64,000 nt of DNA from Alphaproteobacteria bacterium UBA1301 (GTDB lineage: Bacteria; Pseudomonadota; Alphaproteobacteria; Micropepsales; Micropepsaceae), in assembly GCA_002307725.1 (NCBI GenBank), contig DBUB01000004.1, positions 124,001 to 188,000 of the forward strand, in the 5' to 3' direction. The notes under the pieces are model-generated. The model was given only the letters and a program-made list of their open reading frames with translations, made no database searches and was not told the DNA's origin. The translations under genes and the position numbers were made by a program. This document shows, one piece after another, positions 8,800 to 16,198 of this stretch. The stretch's first letter is position 1. The number at the start of each line of letters is the position of its first letter.

Positions 8800-9108
8800 C
8801 TCAAGCTCCAGCGCGGGATTAACCCGCTCCATTTGCCTTCGACTCGACGCGTCCTCCCGGGACCAGTGTCTATACTTTCTGCACTGCACAATTATGGCAA
8901 TGACCGACTTTGAGCATCATGACGGGGATTTTGGCGTCAAAATGGCCAAATTGGCAGCAATTTATGTTGCAGTGCAAAAAGATCGGTTTCCAGACAGGTT
9001 TGATCGGCAAATGATCGGGCCCAAGTCCTTTCGGATCAGGTGCTGACAGCGCTGTCTTATGGGCGTGCGGTTCGCGTTGGACCGCCCCACCAAAAGAAGG
9101 AAAACACC

Positions 9109-9465
9109 ATGTTGAAGATTGTGGGCACGACCCTCGCCGCCGTCGCTCTGATGGCCGCAACCGCCCATGCCAACCCCGCCAATATGATCCGCAAGGACGT
9201 TCAGGTGGTCTATTCCGATCTCGACCTTTCCACCGACGGCGGCGCGCGCCAGCTTCTCGGCCGCATCGAACTGGCCGCCAATGAAGCCTGCGGCGGCTCG
9301 CCCCTCTTCTATTCCAGCTACAGCGTCGCCCCGAGCTTGGCGGCCAAGGAATTCAATACCTGCCGCGCCGGCGCCATCACCACCGCGGTGAAGTCGCTGC
9401 CGTTCCCCACGGTCCAGAAGCTCTCCACCAGCGCCGACAGCCCGCTGCGCTTTGCCAAGGAGTAG
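9109..9465 (+). CDS. UrcA family secreted protein
   Basis: 118 residues; the ATG at 9109 follows GAAGGAAAACACC. A signal peptide (MLKIVGTTLAAVALMAATAHA) precedes the UrcA core: VQVVYSDLDLSTDGGARQL, a GRIELAANEACGG helix and FNTCRAGAI. The two cysteines match those of the UrcA gene at 5864. Function unknown. It is divergent from the short winged-helix regulator, with about 309 bp between their starts. Two palindromic repeats and then a hairpin terminator follow the stop. Confidence 0.88.
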   Translation: MLKIVGTTLAAVALMAATAHANPANMIRKDVQVVYSDLDLSTDGGARQLLGRIELAANEACGGSPLFYSSYSVAPSLAAKEFNTCRAGAITTAVKSLPFPTVQKLSTSADSPLRFAKE

Positions 9466-9474
9466 TTTTTGGTC

Positions 9475-9519
9475 GCGCAGCCTGATGGAAAACCGCTGCA
9501 CACTTTTCCTGGCTGCGCT
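9475..9519. repeat. Palindromic repeat, GGAAAA/TTTTCC family, copy 1
   Basis: 45-bp unit with outer arms GCGCAGCC/GGCTGCGC and inner GGAAAA/TTTTCC. It differs from copy 2 (9531-9575) at one base. The same plan (outer GCGC arm, inner GGAAA/TTTCC pair) occurs inside hpnB at 57299-57343. Confidence 0.85.
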
Positions 9520-9530
9520 GCTTGGATTCC

Positions 9531-9575
9531 GCGCAGCCTGATGGAAAACCGCTACACACTTTTCCTGGCTGCGCT
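9531..9575. repeat. Palindromic repeat, GGAAAA/TTTTCC family, copy 2
   Basis: Identical to copy 1 at 44 of 45 positions and in the same orientation, 56 bp on, making a two-unit tandem array after the UrcA gene. Confidence 0.85.
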
Positions 9576-9594
9576 TCATAGCCCACAGTAACTT

Positions 9595-9637
9595 ACGGGC
9601 GGCCCCCCAGTTTCAAACTTTGGGGCCCGCCCGTTTT
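9595..9637 (+). terminator. Hairpin terminator between UrcA gene and TonB-dependent receptor
   Basis: ACGGGCGG (9595-9602) and CCCC pair with GGGG and CCGCCCGT (to 9634), followed by TTTT on the plus strand. It lies between convergent genes and could stop transcription from either side, but the T run favours the plus strand. Confidence 0.7.
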
Positions 9638-9658
9638 CACATGCCATAGGCAGCGCGC

Positions 9659-11830
9659 TTATTCGACGTGCGCCGAGATTTCGATACCGACGATGCGCGG
9701 ATCGCTGACGAAGCCGGTGAGATCGTCGAAGTCGATAGCGCCTTGCAGGTTTGGCTTGTTGGTCAGGTTGCGGGCATAGGCGGCGACCTGGAAGCGCTTG
9801 TCGGGGAAGACGTAGCCGATCTTCAAGCCGCCTTCGTAGTTGCCGTTGGAATGGAACTCCTTCGACTTGTAGAGGAAGAAGTTGGTGTAGCCCTGCAGCC
9901 ACCAATCGGTATAGGCGAAGATCTCGCCGCCATTGGCCAGCGGCCAGCCGTAACGGGCGGTCAGCGACAATTGGTAATCCGGCGCCTGCGGGAACGGGTT
10001 GCCGTTCAAGTAGGCCACCGTCGTACCGCTGCGAACTTCCGTCGGATTGGTGACGGTGCACTGTGCGCAGATCGCGGTCGTCAAATTGGAATCGCGAATT
10101 TCGGTGTGCGTCCAGCTCGCGCCCGCAGTGAGCAAGAGATTGTCCGTCGCCGCCCATTCGGCATCGGTTTCGAGACCGTAGGCCTGACCGGCGCGCGCGT
10201 TGATTAGATTGACGCTATTGCCGGATCCGCCAATCGCTGAAAACTGCATGTTGCGGACGTAATAGGTGAAGCCATCGAAGTTGAGACGCACCACCTTATT
10301 GAACAATTCGGTCTTGAGGCCCGCCTCATAGGAAGTGATCGTCTCCGACCGCGCCGAAGAATACCCCGTCCCGAAGGCGAGGTTGCGGCCTTGGATCGAA
10401 GGTGCCCGGAAGCCGGTAGAAATGCGAGCATAGGCCTTCACGCTGTCGTTGATGGCGTAATCGGCGCTCAGATCCCAGGACAGGTTGGAACCGCTCTTGC
10501 GCACCGGATCGGTGATGGCCGTCATCAGCGGACCGGACGCCGTCATGCCCTTGGTGTCCGCGGTCCAGCGCAGGCCTGCCGTCATCTTCAACTTGTCGGT
10601 AAACTGATAACTGGTCTGGCCGAACAAGGCGTAGGAAATATTGGTCTGACGCACCGAGGTTGGGCCGACGTAATAGGGATAGGTGGTATCCTGGTAATCG
10701 GTGTCGAACCAGAAGCCACCGACCTGCCAGAACCACGGCCCGCCGGTCGCCGAAGCAAGATGAATTTCCTGCGTGTATTGGTGCAGGTAATCGAGACCGT
10801 CCTGCGATTCCGACTGGAAGTAGATCACCCCGGGGCCGGTCGGGTTGCCGCCGTCGATGTCGCCGCGGCTGTAGCCATGGGTGTATTCGTAGCCGGTGAT
10901 CGAGGTCAGCACGACTGGGCCGAAGTCATAGGCAATTTCGGCACTGGTGCCGATGGAGTTGTACTTCTGCGGGTTGTTGGCGCCGGCGTCGAACCACACC
11001 GTATCGTGCTGGTAGTTGGCGTTGAGTTTGTTCGAGCCCTTGGTGAGGATGTTGGCGCGGAAGATTGCCGCGGTGCCGTCAAGCGACCGGAAGTGGCCGT
11101 TGAACAAGATGCTCAGTTTGTCGACCGGCTGCCACAACAACTGCAGACGAGCAGCCTTTTCGTCATAGCCGCCGAGCGCGTCGTTGACGCCGGTATAGGC
11201 GTTGTTGATGTAGTTGTCGCGGTGCTGCCACAGGCCGGAAATGCGCGCCGACAGCGTGTCGGTGAGGCCGCCGCCGGCCGCCGCTTCGATGCTAGCGGTG
11301 TTGTAATTGCCGTAATTGGCGGTGAACTGGGATTCGAATTCCTGGCTCGGCTTGGCGGACGTGAACTTGATGATGCCGGCGGTGGTGTTGCGGCCGAACA
11401 GCGTGCCTTGCGGCCCGCGATCCACTTCGACAGAAGCGATGTCGTAGATCGGCGAACTCTTGAGAATCACGTTTTCCATCACGATATCGTCCATGATGAT
11501 GGAAACCGGCTGAGAGGCGGCCAGATCGAAGTCGGTATTGCCCAAGCCGCGGATGTAGAAGCGCGGCGCGACACGGCCGTTCGAGGATTCGGCGTAAACG
11601 TTCGGCAGATGGTTGGCGATCGCCTTGATGTCCTGACCGGACTCGAAGATTGCCTCGACATGCGTGGTGTCGAGTGTTGCCACTGACATCGGGACGTCTT
11701 GCAGGTTTTCCGCGTGCCGCTGCGCGGTGACGGTGACTTCTTCGATCTGCTGAGCGAACGCCACGCCCGCGAACGCCGTCGACAGAAGAAGATAGGATGC
11801 GTACTTGCCGATTTGGGTGGTTCTACCCAT
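9659..11830 (-). CDS. TonB-dependent outer-membrane receptor
   Basis: 723 residues from the ATG at 11830, preceded by AGGGGTAACA. A signal peptide ends near AFAGVAFAQQ. A TonB-box-like EEVTVTAQR comes next, then a plug domain (QDVPMSVATLD ... RFYIRGLGNTDFD ... VEVDRGPQGTLFGRNTTAGIIKFTSAKP). The barrel is rich in alternating aromatic strands, such as FRAPSIQGRNLAFGTGYSS. Such receptors import siderophores, vitamins or glycans using TonB energy. The plug is of the common iron-complex type, but the substrate cannot be read from sequence. The C-terminus (GIEISAHVE) lacks the usual terminal aromatic. It stands alone, divergent from the ProXp-type gene. Confidence 0.92.
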   Translation of the reverse strand: MGRTTQIGKYASYLLLSTAFAGVAFAQQIEEVTVTAQRHAENLQDVPMSVATLDTTHVEAIFESGQDIKAIANHLPNVYAESSNGRVAPRFYIRGLGNTDFDLAASQPVSIIMDDIVMENVILKSSPIYDIASVEVDRGPQGTLFGRNTTAGIIKFTSAKPSQEFESQFTANYGNYNTASIEAAAGGGLTDTLSARISGLWQHRDNYINNAYTGVNDALGGYDEKAARLQLLWQPVDKLSILFNGHFRSLDGTAAIFRANILTKGSNKLNANYQHDTVWFDAGANNPQKYNSIGTSAEIAYDFGPVVLTSITGYEYTHGYSRGDIDGGNPTGPGVIYFQSESQDGLDYLHQYTQEIHLASATGGPWFWQVGGFWFDTDYQDTTYPYYVGPTSVRQTNISYALFGQTSYQFTDKLKMTAGLRWTADTKGMTASGPLMTAITDPVRKSGSNLSWDLSADYAINDSVKAYARISTGFRAPSIQGRNLAFGTGYSSARSETITSYEAGLKTELFNKVVRLNFDGFTYYVRNMQFSAIGGSGNSVNLINARAGQAYGLETDAEWAATDNLLLTAGASWTHTEIRDSNLTTAICAQCTVTNPTEVRSGTTVAYLNGNPFPQAPDYQLSLTARYGWPLANGGEIFAYTDWWLQGYTNFFLYKSKEFHSNGNYEGGLKIGYVFPDKRFQVAAYARNLTNKPNLQGAIDFDDLTGFVSDPRIVGIEISAHVE

Positions 11831-12080
11831 TGTTACCCCTCTCACGCCGATCATGTCGGCCACACGGTTGCAAGCCTGCCTGACGGTTCCCGAAAGCTGT
11901 TGTCATTATGGCCCGGAATGTGTGGACCCTTCACAGAAGTGTCAATTGACGGAGCGCGCGCACCTCGGCGCTTTTGGCGCTTGCTGTGGCCCCATCACTA
12001 CGATTCTGGGAACAACCCGGTTGATTGTCACAATCGAACTGGCACAAAACACAGCGTAATGATGACACTTTAGGCAACCG

Positions 12081-12605
12081 ATGACGGACGCCATCCCTGG
12101 GCCCGAAATCCGCGAAGCTCGCCTCTACGACATGCTGCGCCGGCTCGATATCGCCTGGCACACCATCGAACACGCGCCGGTGTTCACCGTGGAGGCGTCC
12201 GCCGACGTCTATGCACGGCTTTCCGGCGGGCACACCAAGAACCTTTTTCTGAAAGACAAGAAAGGCGGATTGTGGCTGGCGGTGGTACAGGCGCATCTCA
12301 AGGTCGATCTGCCGGCGCTGGCCAAACAGCTTGGCAGCCCGCGGTTCTCGTTCGGTTCGGCGGAATTATTGGTGGCCACGCTCGGCATCACGCCAGGATC
12401 GGTGACACCGTTCTGTCTGATGAACGATACCGCTCATGTTGTAACGCCGGTGCTCGACGCGGCGATGCTCGAAGTCGATCCCTTGAACTTCCACCCGATG
12501 CGCAACGACCGCACCACGGCGATCGCGCCCGGCGACCTCATCCGCTTCGTGAAAGCCTGCGGCCATACGCCGGTGATCGCGCCGATCCCGGAAAAAGCAG
12601 GCTGA
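12081..12605 (+). CDS. Prolyl-tRNA editing deacylase family (YbaK/ProXp-type)
   Basis: 174 residues. The YbaK/EbsC fold is recognised by IEHAPVFTVEASADV, GGHTKNLFLKDKKG (the lysine is the conserved editing-site residue), GSVTPFCLMND and NFHPMRNDRTTAI. The C-terminal NFHP...T.AI motif and the length fit the PrdX/ProXp-ala group, which hydrolyses Ala-tRNAPro made in error by prolyl-tRNA synthetase. Transcribed away from the TonB receptor; the next gene starts 87 bp downstream on the same strand. Confidence 0.88.
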   Translation: MTDAIPGPEIREARLYDMLRRLDIAWHTIEHAPVFTVEASADVYARLSGGHTKNLFLKDKKGGLWLAVVQAHLKVDLPALAKQLGSPRFSFGSAELLVATLGITPGSVTPFCLMNDTAHVVTPVLDAAMLEVDPLNFHPMRNDRTTAIAPGDLIRFVKACGHTPVIAPIPEKAG

Positions 12606-12692
12606 TTCCCGGCCGGGCCGCCCCCGCGCAAGCCCCCTTTTCTTTCTGGCCTCCAAAGCCCATGTTTGGGGTGCAATTCAGGGTTCTACACC

Positions 12693-13625
12693 ATGGTCTT
12701 ATTCGGTTCCGGCGGTACTTCGAAACAGGACGGCAAGGCGGCCTCCAGCCCCCATATTAAGGACTCTTCGCTCGCCACTTTCGCCGCCGACGTGCTGGAA
12801 GCGAGCCGCGAGGTACCGGTCATCGTTGATTTCTGGTCACCCCGGTCCAGCGCCAGCAAGCAGTTTAGCCCGGTCCTGGAGAAAGCGGTGACCGCCGCGA
12901 ACGGTACGGTGCGGCTGGTGAAGGTCAACGTCGACGAAAACCAGGAAATCGCACGTCAGCTTCGCATCCAGTCGATCCCGACGGTCTATGCCTTCAAGGA
13001 CGGCCAGCCGGTCGACGGTTTCATGGGTGCCCTTCCCGAGAGCCAAGTGGCACAGTTCGTGGCGGCACTGGCAGGGGGCGAAGGCGGTGCCCACGACCAC
13101 GCGGCGGAAATCCTTGAGGCAGCCGATCAAGCCTTTGCGGCCGGCGATATCGGCCAGGCGGCGCAGGCCTATGCCCATGTGTTGCAGGACGAGCCAGGTC
13201 ATCCCAAGGCGGTGGCAGGGCTGGCGCGTTGTTATTTGAAGAGCGGCGATCTGGAGCGGGCCAAGCAGACGCTGGCCCTCGTCCGCCCCGAGGATGCCAA
13301 GGACGAAGCGATCCGCGGCGTGGCGGCTGAGCTTTTCTTGCGCGAGACGGCCGCGACCGCCACCGGCAAGAAAACCGAGCTGGAAGCGAAGCTCACCGCC
13401 AATCCCAATGACCACCAGGCGCGCTATGATCTGGCGCTGGCACTGGACGGGGCGGGCGACCGCGATGGCGCGCTCGAACAGCTTCTGGACATCGTTCGCC
13501 GCGACCGAAAATGGAATGAGGAAGCGGCCCGTAAACAGCTCGTGACCCTGTTTGAAGCGATGGGGCCGACCGACGAACGCACCATCACAGCCCGCCGCAA
13601 ATTGTCGTCCATCCTGTTCGCGTGA
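12693..13625 (+). CDS. CnoX/YbbN-like thioredoxin-TPR protein lacking CxxC
   Basis: 310 residues from the ATG at 12693. The N-terminal half is a thioredoxin fold (VPVIVDFWSP, VKVNVDENQEIARQLRIQSI, PTVYAFKDGQPVDGF). The second half holds tetratricopeptide helices ending in the family's C-terminal region (GDRDGALEQLLDIVRRDRKW). This is the layout of CnoX, a chaperone-holdase that hands clients to GroEL/DnaK. Where thioredoxins have WCGPCK it has SPRSSASK (residues 49-56), so both redox cysteines are serines and a thiol-disulfide role is excluded. It is followed by the Lon-domain gene after 4 bp. Confidence 0.88.
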   Translation: MVLFGSGGTSKQDGKAASSPHIKDSSLATFAADVLEASREVPVIVDFWSPRSSASKQFSPVLEKAVTAANGTVRLVKVNVDENQEIARQLRIQSIPTVYAFKDGQPVDGFMGALPESQVAQFVAALAGGEGGAHDHAAEILEAADQAFAAGDIGQAAQAYAHVLQDEPGHPKAVAGLARCYLKSGDLERAKQTLALVRPEDAKDEAIRGVAAELFLRETAATATGKKTELEAKLTANPNDHQARYDLALALDGAGDRDGALEQLLDIVRRDRKWNEEAARKQLVTLFEAMGPTDERTITARRKLSSILFA

Positions 13626-13629
13626 CGCC

Positions 13630-14283
13630 ATGGCCTGGATCTACAACACCCTTGAAGATCTGCCGACGACCCTGAATTTGTTTCCGCTCTCGGGCATTCT
13701 TCTGTTGCCACGCGGAACGCTGCCGCTCAACGTGTTCGAGCCGCGCTATCTGGCGCTGGTCGACGCGGCGCTGGCGGGCGACCGGCTGATCGCCATGATC
13801 CAGCCGACCCAGAACGAGGAAAAGGTGTTGAAACCGACGCTATCGGCGATCGGTTGCGCCGGACGCCTCACCGGTTTTCGCGAAAACGAGGACGGGCGGT
13901 ATCTCATCACGCTGTCGGGCATTTGCCGCTTCCGTGTCGCCGAAGAGCTGAAGACCGATACACCCTACCGGCGGATTGTCGCCGATTTCGCACCATTCCT
14001 CGATGACCTCGCCGCGCCCGACGAAACCACCTTTCCGCGCGACCGGCTGCTGATGGCGCTGAAGGATTATCTGTCGCGCCGCGATCTCAAAGCGGATTGG
14101 AAAAGCGTGATGAGCGCGCCGCCGGAAACCCTCGTCAATGCGCTGGCCATGCTGTGCCCATTCGAGCCGGCGGAAAAGCAGGCTTTGCTCGAAGCGCCCA
14201 GCTGGGACGAACGCGTCGATACCTTGATCGCACTTTTGGAAATGGCCAATGCCGGACCGCAAGGTCCGGTCTCATTGAATTGA
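13630..14283 (+). CDS. Lon substrate-binding-domain (LON N-terminal) protein
   Basis: 217 residues. LNLFPLSGILLLPRGTLPLNVFEPRYLALVD near the N-terminus is the signature of the Lon N-terminal domain; IGCAGRLTGFRENEDGRYLITLSGICRFR follows. There is no AAA or protease domain, so it is a stand-alone LonN protein of unknown target, probably cytoplasmic. The start at 13630 lies 4 bp after the CnoX-like stop. The series CnoX-like, LonN, Trm112, DUF971 recurs in Alphaproteobacteria and looks like one transcript here. Confidence 0.9.
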   Translation: MAWIYNTLEDLPTTLNLFPLSGILLLPRGTLPLNVFEPRYLALVDAALAGDRLIAMIQPTQNEEKVLKPTLSAIGCAGRLTGFRENEDGRYLITLSGICRFRVAEELKTDTPYRRIVADFAPFLDDLAAPDETTFPRDRLLMALKDYLSRRDLKADWKSVMSAPPETLVNALAMLCPFEPAEKQALLEAPSWDERVDTLIALLEMANAGPQGPVSLN

Positions 14284-14288
14284 ACGCC

Positions 14289-14480
14289 ATGGAAGCTGAT
14301 CCCAAATTGCTTGAAATCCTGGTCTGCCCGGTGAGCAAGGCAACGCTGCGCTACGACCGCGAACGCCAAGAACTGATCAGCAAGGCGGCGGGGCTGGCCT
14401 ATCCCATCCGCGACGGCATTCCGATCATGCGGCCCGACGAAGCACGCCAATTGACGGACGAGGAGCGCGAACGCCGATGA
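14289..14480 (+). CDS. Trm112 family protein
   Basis: 63 residues. MEADPKLLEILVCPVSKATL and AYPIRDGIPIMRPDEAR are the family pattern. In eukaryotes Trm112 activates methyltransferases; bacterial forms are small, single-domain and poorly characterised. Only one of the usual zinc cysteines (LVCP) is present, as in many proteobacterial members. Its stop overlaps the next start (ATGA at 14477-14480). Confidence 0.88.
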   Translation: MEADPKLLEILVCPVSKATLRYDRERQELISKAAGLAYPIRDGIPIMRPDEARQLTDEERERR

Positions 14481-14818
14481 CACCGTGGCTAACCGAAATC
14501 CGCCTGAGCCCCGACAAGCGCACCCTGACGGTGAGCTTCGACAGCGGCGAGACCTTCGCGCTGCCGGCAGAATATCTGCGCGTCGAATCGCCCAGCGCCG
14601 AAGTGCAAGGCCACCGGCCGGAGGAAAAGAAGACCGTCGAGGGCAAACAGAACGTCACCATCACGGCCGTCGAGCCGGTAGGAAATTACGCCGTGCGGCT
14701 GGTGTTCGACGACGGCCACGACAGCGGGCTTTACGCCTGGGACTACTTCTTCGAACTCGGCCGCGAGCTGGACAGCCGCTGGCTCGCCTATCTCATCGCG
14801 CACGGACGCGATGAATAG
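14477..14818 (+). CDS. DUF971 (gamma-butyrobetaine-hydroxylase-like N-terminal domain) protein
   Basis: 113 residues. The pattern EIRLSPDKRTLTVSFDSGETFALPAEYLRV, VGNYAVRLVFDDGHDSGLYAWDYFFELGRE matches the DUF971/GBBH-N family, which in bacteria is usually stand-alone and linked to iron-sulfur protein metabolism in several lineages. No dioxygenase domain follows. Overlaps Trm112 upstream (ATGA) and the Kir-type channel downstream by 8 bp. Confidence 0.88.
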   Translation: MTPWLTEIRLSPDKRTLTVSFDSGETFALPAEYLRVESPSAEVQGHRPEEKKTVEGKQNVTITAVEPVGNYAVRLVFDDGHDSGLYAWDYFFELGRELDSRWLAYLIAHGRDE

Positions 14819-15731
14819 GCTGCTCACCAAGTTAAAGCGCAAACGCCCTAAAGGGCCGGCGTTGGGCGCGCGTGGGCATGGGCGGCGACGCCCGGCGGTC
14901 ATCAAGGGCCAGGACTTCACGCGCTGGACCGATTTCTATCACTTTGTGCTGACGGTGCCGTGGAGCGTGTTCTTCCTCGGCGTGGCGTTGTTCTTCTTCT
15001 CGATCAACGTCATCTTCGCGCTGTTCTACATGGCCGACCCCAACGGCATCGTTCATGCGCGGCCGCATAATTTCTGGGATGCGTTTCTGTTCAGCGTGCA
15101 AACCATCGGCTCGATCAATTACAGCGTGATGAGCCCCCGCAGCATCTATGCCAATGCCATCGTGGTGGCGGAGGCATTCTTCGAGATTCTCAATCTCGCT
15201 CTCATCACCGGCGTGGTGTTCTCGCGGTTTTCGCGGCCCTATGCGCGCGTATTGTTCAGCCGCGTCGCGGTGATCACCGATTTCGAGGGCGTGCCGACCT
15301 TGATGCTGCGCGCCGCCAACCAGCGCGGCAACCAGATTTTGGACGCCAACATCGCGGTCAACTTCGCTTATCAGCAGACGACACCCGAAGGCCTGACGAT
15401 GCGCCGGTTTTGCGAACTCACTTTGGTGCGATCGCGCTCGCTGCTGTTTGCGCTGTCGTGGACCGTGATGCATCGCGTCGATGAACACAGCCCGCTGTAC
15501 GGCCAGACGCCGGAGAGCCTGTCGGAAATGCAGGCCGAATTGATCTGCTTGCTCAGCGGTACCGACGAAACCCTGGCCGATCAGGTTTTCGCGCGGCACA
15601 ATTATCAGCCGCATCAGATTCTGTGGCACCACCGCTTCGCCGATGTGCTGTCGGTGAGCGCCCACGGCCGCCGGGTGGTCGACCTCAACCAGTTCCACAA
15701 CGCCGTGCCGGACGAATCGACTTACCAATAA
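14811..15731 (+). CDS. KirBac-type inward-rectifier channel homologue with altered filter
   Basis: 306 residues. A basic N-terminus is followed by an amphipathic slide region (DFTRWTDFYHFVLTV), TM1 (SVFFLGVALFFFSINVIFALFYM), a pore helix (AFLFSVQTIG), TM2 (AEAFFEILNLALITGVVFSRFS) and a full Kir cytoplasmic domain (FEGVPTLMLRAANQRGNQI, LVRSRSLLFALSWTVMHRVDEHSPLYG). The selectivity filter, normally T-V/I-G-Y-G, reads S101-I-N-Y-S105, losing both glycines. Potassium selectivity is therefore doubtful; it may be a non-selective or non-conducting member. It ends the translationally overlapping housekeeping run. Confidence 0.85.
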   Translation: MNRLLTKLKRKRPKGPALGARGHGRRRPAVIKGQDFTRWTDFYHFVLTVPWSVFFLGVALFFFSINVIFALFYMADPNGIVHARPHNFWDAFLFSVQTIGSINYSVMSPRSIYANAIVVAEAFFEILNLALITGVVFSRFSRPYARVLFSRVAVITDFEGVPTLMLRAANQRGNQILDANIAVNFAYQQTTPEGLTMRRFCELTLVRSRSLLFALSWTVMHRVDEHSPLYGQTPESLSEMQAELICLLSGTDETLADQVFARHNYQPHQILWHHRFADVLSVSAHGRRVVDLNQFHNAVPDESTYQ

Positions 15732-16198
15732 ATGCGCAAAGAGGCGGTGGCCCGACGCGGACCCCGCCTCTCCCGCAAGCTCTGGCGCACGGCACGTTTG
15801 AGCCAACAAACGCAACGACGGCACCATCGGCTGGTTCCTAGGCTTCGAAGGATTGCGTCACGGCGAACCGGCTGCGCGAACGCAGCACATAAGCCCGGTT
15901 TTCCTCACGGATGCACGCGGATACACATCCTCGCCTTGTATGTTTCCCCGTTGGTGTTTCTCCCGGCCGCAACCGTCGCCGCGCGCCTTTGTCGATGTTT
16001 CACTCCAAAAATGACGGAGAGAACATACAGGGAACGAGCGGACATTTCAAGGGGCGGAACGAAAACGTGATAATTATGGACAGTTCATGCAGCCGTTCAT
16101 GTAGATGAACGGAGTAACTTTATTGTTGGTTTGCATTATCCTGTTCAGGAACGCAGCTAAGCACAGTGGCCCGCGACCTCGTTTTCCCAACGCATGCA
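15732..16198. other. Gene-poor stretch, Kir channel to DUF3800 gene
   Basis: 467 bp with no credible gene. A GC-rich stem lies at 15741-15770 (GAGGCGG/CCGCCTC, no T run). An 8-bp perfect hairpin CCGTTCAT-GTAG-ATGAACGG (16093-16112) sits in AT-richer DNA that leads into the DUF3800 gene. A 112-codon plus-strand frame at 15732 is Arg/Thr-rich and looks non-coding. Confidence 0.5.

Noticed and set aside
9475..9575. CRISPR array
   Set aside because: Only two units, self-palindromic, with an 11-base spacer and no cas genes.
15732..16070. 112-codon frame directly after the Kir gene
   Set aside because: Arg-rich, no start signal, and composition like non-coding DNA.
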